Of a stretch of DNA of 64,000 nucleotides, positions 44,258 through 52,697 are shown one piece after another (positions within the stretch are counted from its first letter, which is position 1; each line of letters begins with the position of its first letter). Under the pieces are notes generated by a model, which was not told the origin of the DNA, did no database searches, and worked only from the letters and a program-made list of their open reading frames with translations. The stretch is taken from assembly GCA_934307065.1 (NCBI GenBank), contig CAKRCD010000011.1:1-64000 (forward strand). The letters are read 5' to 3'. This stretch comes from an uncultured Bariatricus sp. (GTDB lineage: Bacteria > Bacillota > Clostridia > Lachnospirales > Lachnospiraceae). Both the position numbers and the translations under genes were made by a program.

Positions 44258-47144
44258 GTGGTTTGAACGATTGAAATCTTGGATACTGGAACTGGTAAAG
44301 TCCAGAATGTTTGTGCTGATTATTGTCTTTTGTGTACTTACAGGAGTGTTAGTACAGCGGGTATTCTATCTTCAGATTGTAAGTGGACAGGAATATCTGG
44401 ATGATTATACATTAAAGATACAGAAAACAAAGGAAGTACAGGGAACCAGAGGGCGCATTCTGGACAGAAACGGAGTGGTTCTTGCAGATAACAGACTGGC
44501 TTATTCGGTTACGCTGGAGGATAATGGTGTATATGATACCACTGCAGAAAAAAATGAAGTTATTAATGAAACTATCGGAAGAGTGATTGATATTGTAGAA
44601 GCAAATGGTGATTCCATTATCAGCAATTTTAAAATTGTATTAAACGATAACGGTGAATATGAATACACCATGGATGAGGGAACATCGAGACTGCGTTTTA
44701 TTGCGGATGTCTACGGACTTGCAACCATTGATAAGCTGAGTGACGAGCAGAAGAATTGCACAGCCCAGCAGATGATTGATTATTTGTGCACCGATAAAAA
44801 ATATGGTTATGGAATTGAACAGGAAGATTACACAAAAGCGGAAGTACTTAAGCGGGTGAATATCCGCTATGCCATGAGTCTGAACCGGTTTCAGAAGTAT
44901 GTGGCGACAACCATAGCCAGTGATGTGTCTGAGCAGACAAAAGCTGCGATTATGGAAAATCTGGACAGTCTTCAGGGAATTAATATCGCGGAGGAGTCTC
45001 TGCGTTCCTATAATGACAGTAAATATTTTGCTTCGCTGATTGGTTACACAGGACAGATTTCACAGAGCGAATATGATAATCTGGACAAGGAAGACCAGAA
45101 AAAATATTCGCTTACAGACATTGTAGGAAAGGCCGGACTTGAACAGGTGATGGATGAACAGCTTCAGGGAAGCAAAGGTGAAATCAAAATGTACGTTAAT
45201 AACGTAGGGAAAGTAATTGAATCCATTCAGGTTTCAGAATCCGGGGCAGGAAACGATGTGTATCTATCCATAGATGCAAATTTGCAGAAGGTTGCCTATA
45301 ATTTACTGGAGGAGAAGTTGGCAGGTATTTTGCTTGCAAAGATACAGAATGTAATGGAATATGACCGGAATCAGGTAGGAGACGACAGTGATGTGGTTAT
45401 TCCGATTGGTGATGTATACAATGCCTTTTTTGCGAATGAGATTCTGGACACCAATCATTTTGCCGAGAAAGATGCCGGAGTGACAGAAGCTGCGGTAAAT
45501 CAAAGTTTTACAGTCAGAAAAGAATCGGTACTGAGTGCGATTCAGACGCAGCTTGAAAGTGCAGATGCGGATGCATACAGTAATTGCTCCAAGGAGATGC
45601 AGGCGTACCAGAGTTATATTGTAAGTACCTTGCTGACTTCGAATACATCTCTGCTTCTGACAGATAAGATTGACAAGAATGATGCAACTTATTTACAGTG
45701 GGAAAATGATGAGAGTATTAGTTTGTATACGTATTTAAATTATGCTATATCCCAGAACTGGGTAGATACTTCGCTGCTTAAGAATTATCTGAATGAGGAC
45801 AGTACATACAATGATTTGAATGAGACTTATCAGGGACTTGTAAAACTGATTCTTTCCAAACTTTCTCAGGATTCCCAGTTTGATAAGCTGATTTACAGGT
45901 ATATGATTCGTTCCGGTGAAATTACAGGAAGACAAATCTGTATGATGCTCTATGAGCAGGGAGTACTGGATTATGACGAAACTCAATATCAAAATCTGGA
46001 CAGAGGTGCAATATCCGCATATGATTTTGTGCGCAATGCAATTGATAATCTACAGATTACTCCGGGACAGCTTGGACTGGAGCCATGTACAGGGTCTGTT
46101 GTTGTGACAGATCCCAATACAGGAAAGCTGCTGGCATGCGTCTCTTATCCGGGATATGATAATAACCGGCTTGCCAATACCATGGATTCTGCATATTACA
46201 GTAAGCTGCTGCATGATCAGGCATCACCGCTTTATAATAATGCGACACAGGAACGAACCGCACCTGGTTCTACGTATAAACCACTAGTTGCTGTTGCAGG
46301 TCTGACAGAGGGAGTGATCGATGCACAGAGTACCGTAACCTGTACCGGTGTTTATGATAAGACATATTTAAGCCCAAAATGTTGGATTTATCCGAAATCT
46401 CACGGTACTTTGAATGTAGTTGGCGGTATTCAGCATTCTTGTAATGTGTTTTTCTACGAAGTCGGTTATCGTCTTGGACTTACTGGACAGAGTACAGAAT
46501 CCGGAGAAGAACGTTCGGAAGACCAGGGACTGGCGACTCTGGCAAAGTATGCAACATCCTTTGGATTAAATCAAACTACTGGAATTGAGATACCAGAATC
46601 AGAACCGAAGATATCAGATGAAGATTCTGTTCGTTCTGCAATCGGTCAGGGAACCAATAACTATACAACCACACAGCTTGCCAGGTATATTACAGCGGTT
46701 GCAAATAAGGGAACGGTATATAATCTTACTTTGTTAGATAAGGTAACGGATGTGTCTGGACAGGTAGTGGAACAGCAGCAATCAGATATATTGAATAAGA
46801 TTACGGATGTTTCCTCCGGAACATGGAGTACCGTTCAACAGGGAATGCGTGCGGTTATTACAAGCAGCCATACTTATGATGTGTTGGGAGATTTTGAAAT
46901 GTCTGGAAAAACAGGTACTGCACAGCAGAGTAAAACCCATGCCAACCACGGCTTATTTGTAGGGTTTGCACCGAGCAGTAATCCGGAGATTGCATTTGCG
47001 ATTCGTATTAAAAATGGTTATGAATCTTCTTATGTAGGTCAGATAGGCCGGGATTTAGTAAGATATTACTATGGTCTGGCTGATTATAGTGAACTGGTAA
47101 CTGGGAAAGCGTCTACGTTATCTGGTACGGTACACAGTGACTAA
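44250..47144 (+). CDS. mrdA: Penicillin-binding protein 2 (elongasome transpeptidase) with a large insertion
   Basis: A roughly 964-residue class B PBP. There is one membrane helix (MFVLIIVFCVLTGVLVQRV) and a pedestal domain with RGRILDRNGVVLADN. The transpeptidase domain has catalytic SxxK in APGSTYKP (Ser about 674), SxN in HSCNVFFYE and KTG in MSGKTGTAQQ. Typical PBP2 has 600-750 residues. The excess is an acidic, helical stretch of about 250 residues between DANLQKVAYNLLEE and TGSVVVTDPNTGKLLA. The start could be TTG 44250 (used here) or GTG 44238, which overlaps the AAAGGAG site. Confidence 0.93.
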   Translation: MFKWFERLKSWILELVKSRMFVLIIVFCVLTGVLVQRVFYLQIVSGQEYLDDYTLKIQKTKEVQGTRGRILDRNGVVLADNRLAYSVTLEDNGVYDTTAEKNEVINETIGRVIDIVEANGDSIISNFKIVLNDNGEYEYTMDEGTSRLRFIADVYGLATIDKLSDEQKNCTAQQMIDYLCTDKKYGYGIEQEDYTKAEVLKRVNIRYAMSLNRFQKYVATTIASDVSEQTKAAIMENLDSLQGINIAEESLRSYNDSKYFASLIGYTGQISQSEYDNLDKEDQKKYSLTDIVGKAGLEQVMDEQLQGSKGEIKMYVNNVGKVIESIQVSESGAGNDVYLSIDANLQKVAYNLLEEKLAGILLAKIQNVMEYDRNQVGDDSDVVIPIGDVYNAFFANEILDTNHFAEKDAGVTEAAVNQSFTVRKESVLSAIQTQLESADADAYSNCSKEMQAYQSYIVSTLLTSNTSLLLTDKIDKNDATYLQWENDESISLYTYLNYAISQNWVDTSLLKNYLNEDSTYNDLNETYQGLVKLILSKLSQDSQFDKLIYRYMIRSGEITGRQICMMLYEQGVLDYDETQYQNLDRGAISAYDFVRNAIDNLQITPGQLGLEPCTGSVVVTDPNTGKLLACVSYPGYDNNRLANTMDSAYYSKLLHDQASPLYNNATQERTAPGSTYKPLVAVAGLTEGVIDAQSTVTCTGVYDKTYLSPKCWIYPKSHGTLNVVGGIQHSCNVFFYEVGYRLGLTGQSTESGEERSEDQGLATLAKYATSFGLNQTTGIEIPESEPKISDEDSVRSAIGQGTNNYTTTQLARYITAVANKGTVYNLTLLDKVTDVSGQVVEQQQSDILNKITDVSSGTWSTVQQGMRAVITSSHTYDVLGDFEMSGKTGTAQQSKTHANHGLFVGFAPSSNPEIAFAIRIKNGYESSYVGQIGRDLVRYYYGLADYSELVTGKASTLSGTVHSD

Positions 47145-47156
47145 AGGGGTGAGAAC

Positions 47157-47804
47157 GTGAAACAAAAAGTGATGATAAAGAGTAATAGATATGGATTGAT
47201 TGTCTATATGGACCCACAGTCAGAGTTTTGTGAAATACTGGAAGAGCTTAAGGACAAATTTACAGAGTCTGCCCGCTTTTTCAAAGGAGCAAATATGGCA
47301 ATTTCCTTTGAAGGGCATGCTCTGACGAGAGTACAGGAACAAGAAGTAATTGAAACCATTATAGAAACGGCAAAGGTTAATATTGTATGTATATTTGATA
47401 ACAATGAAAATACGGAACGCCTGTATCAGAGCGTGGTGGAGCAGAGTCTGGAAGATATGCCAAGAAGAGAAGGACAGTTTTACAGAGGTACCTTAAAGAA
47501 AAGACAAGTTCTGGAATCAGAAAAGAGCATTATTGTCCTTGGGGATGTAGAGTATGGAGCTACCGTAGTATCTAAGGGGAATATTGTGGTGCTTGGAACA
47601 ATTTGGGGCAATGTGCATGCGGGTGCAGCTGGAAACAAGAATGCGTTTATTGTTGCACTGTCTATGAAACCTCAGTCTCTCAGAATTGCCGATATTATGG
47701 AGAATCATATATATATCCGTAAGGAAGAAAAAGCGGAGGCCAAGATTGCATGGATGGATGGTAAGCGTATTTATATTGACCCACTGAAAGATCAAGATTG
47801 GTAG
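47157..47804 (+). CDS. minC: Septum site-determining protein MinC
   Basis: A 215-residue FtsZ assembly inhibitor. A short N-terminal domain (about 1-100) is followed by the C-terminal beta-helix: EKSIIVLGDVEYGATVVSKGNIVVLGTIWGNVHAGA-type strands between residues 118 and 160, with NKNAFIVALSMKPQSLRIAD after. The start is GTG after AAAGGGGTGAG. Minor operon spacing to minD (12 bases). Confidence 0.92.
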   Translation: MKQKVMIKSNRYGLIVYMDPQSEFCEILEELKDKFTESARFFKGANMAISFEGHALTRVQEQEVIETIIETAKVNIVCIFDNNENTERLYQSVVEQSLEDMPRREGQFYRGTLKKRQVLESEKSIIVLGDVEYGATVVSKGNIVVLGTIWGNVHAGAAGNKNAFIVALSMKPQSLRIADIMENHIYIRKEEKAEAKIAWMDGKRIYIDPLKDQDW

Positions 47805-47816
47805 GAGGAGTATAAA

Positions 47817-48608
47817 ATGGGCGAAATCATTGTTATAACATCAGGAAAAGGCGGAGTCGGAAAGACAACTACTACAGCAAATATTGGAGCAGGACTTGCT
47901 GAGATGGGGAAAAATGTTCTGGTTATCGATACGGATTTGGGGCTGCGCAACCTAGATGTGGTAATGGGTCTGGAAAATCGGATTGTTTATAATCTGGTGG
48001 ACGTCATTGAAAGTAGATGCCGTCTGAATCAGGCCTTAATTAAGGATAGCAGATATGAAAATCTGTATTTGCTTCCGTCGGCACAGACGAAGGATAAATC
48101 AGCAGTTACACCGGAGCAGATGATAAAGCTTACCGCAGAATTAAAGCAGATGTATGATTATGTATTGCTCGACTGTCCGGCGGGAATTGAACAGGGATTT
48201 CAGAATGCAATTGCAGGAGCAGACAGGGCATTGGTAATAACGACACCGGAGGTATCGGCTATTCGTGATGCAGACCGTATTATCGGACTTCTGGAAGCAA
48301 ATCGGATAAAGAAGATAGCGTTAATTATTAATAAATTGCGAATTGATATGGTAAAACGTGGCGATATGATGTCGGTGGAAGATGTCACGGAAATTTTGTC
48401 AGCAGACTTAATCGGAGTGATTCCGGATGATGAGCAGGTAGTGATTGCTACGAATCAGGGAGAGCCGGTAATAGATATGGATTCTTTATCCGGACAGGCA
48501 TATAAAAATATCGCTAAACGTATTACGGGAGAGGATGTTCCCTTTCTCAATTTTGAAAAAACAAAGAGTATTTTGTCAAAACTGACTCATGTTTTTCGAA
48601 AGAATTAG
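47817..48608 (+). CDS. minD: Septum site-determining ATPase MinD
   Basis: A 263-residue ParA/MinD ATPase that recruits MinC to the membrane. Deviant Walker A SGKGGVGKTT is at residues 9-18 with signature Lys11. VLLDCPAGIEQGFQNAI is the switch region. A C-terminal amphipathic helix (SILSKLTHVFRKN) is the membrane-targeting sequence. AGGAGG precedes the ATG. Confidence 0.97.
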   Translation: MGEIIVITSGKGGVGKTTTTANIGAGLAEMGKNVLVIDTDLGLRNLDVVMGLENRIVYNLVDVIESRCRLNQALIKDSRYENLYLLPSAQTKDKSAVTPEQMIKLTAELKQMYDYVLLDCPAGIEQGFQNAIAGADRALVITTPEVSAIRDADRIIGLLEANRIKKIALIINKLRIDMVKRGDMMSVEDVTEILSADLIGVIPDDEQVVIATNQGEPVIDMDSLSGQAYKNIAKRITGEDVPFLNFEKTKSILSKLTHVFRKN

Positions 48609-48620
48609 GGAGGGAAAGAA

Positions 48621-48851
48621 ATGAAGGTATTTGAAAAACGTGTGACGGCATCTTCTGTTATGGTAGCCAAAGAACGCTTAAAGACACTTTTGGCAGCGGA
48701 CAGAGTACAATGCCAGCCGGATACATATGATATGTTATACAGAGAACTTTACGGCACGCTCAGAAAATACTTGAAAATTTCAGAGAAAGACTTTGATGTC
48801 AAAATTACAAGAAAAAAGATTTATATTACATTATCAGGAGAAGAACTGTGA
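48621..48851 (+). CDS. minE: Cell division topological specificity factor MinE
   Basis: A 76-residue MinD-stimulating protein. The N-terminal anti-MinCD region reads SSVMVAKERLKTLLAADRV. The dimerisation domain ends DFDVKITRKKIYITLSGEEL. Its presence means an oscillating Min system rather than a MinJ/DivIVA one. The stop codon overlaps the rodA start. Confidence 0.93.
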   Translation: MKVFEKRVTASSVMVAKERLKTLLAADRVQCQPDTYDMLYRELYGTLRKYLKISEKDFDVKITRKKIYITLSGEEL

Positions 48852-49972
48852 AAATAACAAAAAAAATGAAACCATATCAACTAAAAGATTATAAATTCAC
48901 ACTAGTAATTACTGTGCTTGTACTGACCGTCTTAGGAGTCATGGTAATTGGAAGTGCAAAAGCATCTGTGCAGAATAAACAGATTCTGGGACTAGGGATT
49001 GGAATCATTGCCATGGTGGTAATTTCACTGCTTGACTATGTGTGGGTCTTGAAGTTTTACTGGGTTTTATATTTTTTTAATATTGCAATGCTTATATTTA
49101 CAAGGTTTTTTGGAACTGAGGTAAATGGAGCAAAACGATGGATAGATTTGAAAGTGACAACTTTCCAGCCTTCAGAAGTGACGAAAATTATTATGATATT
49201 ATTTTTTGCAAAATATCTGATGGATCATGAAGATACAATTAATACTCCGAAAACAATCCTTACCTCTATAGGACTGATGATACCGACCCTGATTTTGATA
49301 GTGAAACAACCGGATTTGTCTACGACAATTTCACTGGCAGTCGTATTTGGAATCGTGATGTTTATTGGTGGATTGAGTTATAAATTGATTGGAGCTGTAT
49401 TTGCAATTCTGATTCCTGCAGCAGTGATTTTTATCAGTGCCGCTGTACAACCCAATCAGAAGTTTTTACAGCCTTACCAACAGAAACGTATTCTTGCCTG
49501 GCTGGAGCCGGAAAAGTATGCGGATGATGAAGCATATCAGCAGATGAATTCTATTATGGCAATTGGTTCAGGTCAGCTTACAGGGAAGGGTTTGAATAAT
49601 AACACAACAACATCTGTAAAAAATGGAAATTATATTTTGGAGCCGCAGACGGACTTTATTTTTGCAATTGTAGGTGAAGAATTAGGATTTATAGGTTGCT
49701 GTATTGTGATTGGACTGTTATTATTAATAGTGATACAATGTATTCTAATTGGAATGCGGGCCCAGGATCTTGCCGGGAGGATTATCTGTTGCGGAATAGG
49801 AGCGCAGATAGGAATACAAGCCTTCATTAATATCAGTGTTTCAACGGGGATTTTTCCGAATACCGGCATTCCGCTTCCATTTGTAAGCTATGGATTGACT
49901 TCTCTTGTCAGCATGTATATGGGAATTGGATTTGTGCTAAATGTTGGTTTACAGCCTAAAAAGTATCAATAG
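48848..49972 (+). CDS. rodA: RodA/FtsW family peptidoglycan glycosyltransferase (SEDS)
   Basis: A 374-residue polytopic membrane protein with about ten helices. SEDS motifs include VNGAKRWIDL, TFQPSEVTKIIMILFFAKYL and the late NTGIPLPFVSYGLTSLVSMYMGIG. Gene order next to mreBCD and mrdA points to the elongation enzyme rather than FtsW. The start is GTG, overlapping the minE stop codon, with AGGAG upstream. Confidence 0.9.
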   Translation: MKITKKMKPYQLKDYKFTLVITVLVLTVLGVMVIGSAKASVQNKQILGLGIGIIAMVVISLLDYVWVLKFYWVLYFFNIAMLIFTRFFGTEVNGAKRWIDLKVTTFQPSEVTKIIMILFFAKYLMDHEDTINTPKTILTSIGLMIPTLILIVKQPDLSTTISLAVVFGIVMFIGGLSYKLIGAVFAILIPAAVIFISAAVQPNQKFLQPYQQKRILAWLEPEKYADDEAYQQMNSIMAIGSGQLTGKGLNNNTTTSVKNGNYILEPQTDFIFAIVGEELGFIGCCIVIGLLLLIVIQCILIGMRAQDLAGRIICCGIGAQIGIQAFINISVSTGIFPNTGIPLPFVSYGLTSLVSMYMGIGFVLNVGLQPKKYQ

Positions 49973-50004
49973 ATAAAAATAGAAATAAAAGAGGGGGAAT
50001 GAGC

Positions 50005-50400
50005 ATGAATATTGGACTCATTGCACATGATTCAAAAAAAGCTTTGATGCAGAATTTGTGCATTGCTTATCGTGGAATTTTAAGTAAACATCAGTTGTTT
50101 GCTACTGGTACAACCGGAAGATTGATTGAAGAAGTGACTAATTTATCAATTCATAAATATTTAGCAGGGCCTCTTGGTGGGCAGCAACAGTTGGGAGCAC
50201 AGATTGCACAGAATGACATCGATGCACTGATTTTCCTACGCGATCCTTCGAATCCAAAACCGCATGAACCGAATGTAAATGATGTGATTCGTCTCTGCGA
50301 TGTGCATAATATCCCTATGGCAACGAATCTTGCTACAGCAGAGATTATTATTTTAGCTTTAGACAGAGGAGATTTGGACTGGCGTGAAATGTACAAATAA
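50005..50400 (+). CDS. mgsA: Methylglyoxal synthase family protein (catalytic Asp replaced by Gln)
   Basis: A 131-residue MGS-like protein. Methylglyoxal synthase converts dihydroxyacetone phosphate to methylglyoxal and phosphate. Family motifs are LIAHDSKK, FATGTTGRLI and LRDPSNPKPHEPNV, ending with ATNLATAEII. However, the GGDQQxGA catalytic block reads LGGQQQLGA: Gln60 stands where E. coli has catalytic Asp71. Activity is therefore uncertain. The ATG at 50005 sits seven bases after GAGGGGG; the ATG two codons earlier is too close. The end overlaps the next gene by 17 bases. Confidence 0.88.
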   Translation: MNIGLIAHDSKKALMQNLCIAYRGILSKHQLFATGTTGRLIEEVTNLSIHKYLAGPLGGQQQLGAQIAQNDIDALIFLRDPSNPKPHEPNVNDVIRLCDVHNIPMATNLATAEIIILALDRGDLDWREMYK

Positions 50401-51355
50401 GTGGACAATGTCTGTGATATGCAGTATTCTGATTTTGACGATTTCCGTGTGTGGCTGTGGCAGCAAAAATCAGAAGTCTATTGCAGAATATGAAAAAGAA
50501 AATTACAGTAAGAATTTATATACCGGAAGATTATTTGCAGAAGATTTATGTGTATCAGAGTCGAATGTAGAACTGGACGGTTATGAGGAAGATACAACTG
50601 TGCAGGCGGCAGCTCTTTTTGCTCAGACCGATAAGAATGTATTATATTCCTATTCTGCCCATAAGAAGGTTTATCCTGCAAGTATTACAAAAATTATGAC
50701 TGCACTTCTTGCTTTGGAGAATGGTAATCTTGAGGATGAAGTGGTAATCAGTGCTAATGCGGATGCTTCCAGTTTTCCAGTGGCAGCGCAGGTGTGTGGG
50801 ATAAAAAAAGGACAGACATGGACGTTAGAAGCACTTCTGAACGCGTTACTATTATATTCGGGAAATGATGTGGCTGTTGCAATTGCAGAGCATATCGGAG
50901 GTACGGAGGAGAAATTCGTGCAGATGATGAATGCACGCGCAAAGGAACTGATGGCATGTAATACACATTATTGCAATCCACACGGGCTGCATGAAGATGA
51001 CCATTATACTACGGCATATGACATTTACCTGATTTTTCAGAAGTGTATACAAGATGAAAGATTTGTAAATCTTATCAATCAGGATGCTTGTACAGTAAGT
51101 TATAAAAATGCAGATGGCAGTACTTCTCAGGCAACCTTTCATGCAACGAATTACTATGCAAAAGGACTTGCGGAAAAACCGAAGAATGTTACCATTCTTG
51201 GCGGAAAAACCGGAACTACGGATGAAGGGGGATATTGTCTTGTCCTTTTGGAAAAAGATACTGCCGGTAAAGATTATATTTCAATTGTAATGGGAGCGGA
51301 GGCAAAGAGTGTGTTATATCAGGATATGACCAGTTTGATCGAAGCAATTCCGTAA
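50384..51355 (+). CDS. D-alanyl-D-alanine carboxypeptidase (DacF-like lipoprotein)
   Basis: A 323-residue low-molecular-weight PBP of the peptidase S11 family, trimming the terminal D-Ala of peptidoglycan stem peptides. Catalytic motifs are SITK (Ser100, Lys103), SGN (Ser159) and GGKTGTTDEGGYC. The N-terminus MKCTNKWTMSVICSILILTI then SVCGC has a lipobox-like end at Cys25, so it is probably a lipoprotein. It lacks the long C-terminal domain of DacA. The start is GTG inside mgsA with GAGGAG upstream. Confidence 0.9.
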   Translation: MKCTNKWTMSVICSILILTISVCGCGSKNQKSIAEYEKENYSKNLYTGRLFAEDLCVSESNVELDGYEEDTTVQAAALFAQTDKNVLYSYSAHKKVYPASITKIMTALLALENGNLEDEVVISANADASSFPVAAQVCGIKKGQTWTLEALLNALLLYSGNDVAVAIAEHIGGTEEKFVQMMNARAKELMACNTHYCNPHGLHEDDHYTTAYDIYLIFQKCIQDERFVNLINQDACTVSYKNADGSTSQATFHATNYYAKGLAEKPKNVTILGGKTGTTDEGGYCLVLLEKDTAGKDYISIVMGAEAKSVLYQDMTSLIEAIP

Positions 51356-51451
51356 GAAATGCAAATACAAACAGGAGGGGCATCACGTATGTGCGGTACC
51401 CCTCTTCCTTGTGTAATGTCCGGTAAAAGGTGTGAAAATACATCATCGAAT

Positions 51452-51658
51452 TTATAGTTCGGACATGCTGTTCATACGTCCGTAAAGACTGATGAGGTAA
51501 ATACCACAGAGTCCGACAAGTGTGTAGATAATTCGACTAATCCATGTAAGACTTCCGAATATCCATGCAACTGCATCGAAACAGAAGATGCCGATGAGGA
51601 GCCAGTTTATGGCACCAATGATTACAAGAGTTAGAGCGGTATTATCAAACCATTTCAT
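51452..51658 (-). CDS. DUF378 small membrane protein
   Basis: A 68-residue protein with two hydrophobic helices. ALTLVIIGAINWLLIGIF and YTLVGLCGIYLISLYGR are the DUF378 hallmarks. Function unknown. AAGGAGG lies ahead of the ATG. It stands alone between convergent and divergent neighbours. A gagggg/cccctc inverted repeat at about 51375-51405 may terminate transcription. Confidence 0.88.
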   Translation of the reverse strand: MKWFDNTALTLVIIGAINWLLIGIFCFDAVAWIFGSLTWISRIIYTLVGLCGIYLISLYGRMNSMSEL

Positions 51659-51740
51659 GTTCGTGTTCCTCCTTGCTTAATCTCATTTAATCTCAGAAAT
51701 AGTATGTACCGAAAATATTTATTTATTCAGGAAAAGAAAA

Positions 51741-52679
51741 ATGTTATATTATGCATATTCAGATTATTTAAAACAAAAATATGGAGAAAAAGTTTATAAA
51801 TTGCCGATTAATCTTCCAGTTACCTGTCCAAACCGAATCAATGGCAGAGGATGTGCTTTTTGTGCCGGCGCAGGGACGGGATTTGAGGCAATGAATTCAT
51901 CAAATGGTATAACGAAGCAGCTTGAAAAGACACAGGAATTGATTATACGTAAATACCATGCAAGTAAATACATTGCGTATTTTCAGAATTATACCAATAC
52001 ATTTTTGCCAGTTGAAGAATTTCGTATATATCTTCAGGAAGCTGCTGCATTTCCGAATATTGTGGAAATTTCTGTTTCTACAAGACCAGATTGCATTACG
52101 AAGGATTATCTGGATGTCATGCAGGAGATAAGAGAACAAACTGGAATTGAAATGACAGTAGAACTTGGGCTTCAGACGGCTAATTACCACACACTTGAGA
52201 AAATAGACAGGGGACATGGATTGGCAGAATTTATTGATGCAGTGCTCATGATAAAGCAATATTCAGGCTTCCAGATTTGTACCCATGTAATACTCAATCT
52301 TCCCGGAGATACATTTGCGGATGCAAGGGAAACAGCACGAATTCTTACTGCGTTAGGTGTAGATATTGTGAAGCTCCATTCGCTTTATATTTCACCTGAT
52401 ACAAAATTATATGAATGGTATCAGGAAGACAAGATTACTTTGTGCTCCAAAGAGGAATATTTTGAAAGAGTGATTACATTTTTAGAGCAGATTCCTGAGA
52501 CCGTTGCAGTAGAACGTTTATTTTCGCGTATCCCGGAAAAAGATGCTGTGTTTTCAAATTGGGGATGCAGCTGGTGGAAACTGAAGGATGAACTTCTTCG
52601 AAAAATGGAAACAGAGAATCGTTACCAGGGAAAAGAATGCCATTATTTAAACGGTGCAGCACTTGGCAGATTGAAATAG
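51741..52679 (+). CDS. Radical SAM protein, TIGR01212 family (YhcC/YtqA-like)
   Basis: A 312-residue radical SAM protein. Cluster ligands are in CPNRINGRGCAFCAGAG, an extended spacing typical of this family rather than CxxxCxxC. IYLQEAAAFPNIVEISVSTRPDC and ELGLQTANYHTLEKIDRGH are family blocks. Substrate unknown; a tRNA or protein modification is often assumed. It is 18 bases before the HlyD-like gene. Confidence 0.9.
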   Translation: MLYYAYSDYLKQKYGEKVYKLPINLPVTCPNRINGRGCAFCAGAGTGFEAMNSSNGITKQLEKTQELIIRKYHASKYIAYFQNYTNTFLPVEEFRIYLQEAAAFPNIVEISVSTRPDCITKDYLDVMQEIREQTGIEMTVELGLQTANYHTLEKIDRGHGLAEFIDAVLMIKQYSGFQICTHVILNLPGDTFADARETARILTALGVDIVKLHSLYISPDTKLYEWYQEDKITLCSKEEYFERVITFLEQIPETVAVERLFSRIPEKDAVFSNWGCSWWKLKDELLRKMETENRYQGKECHYLNGAALGRLK

Positions 52680-52697
52680 AAAGTGGGAGGTCTTTTC

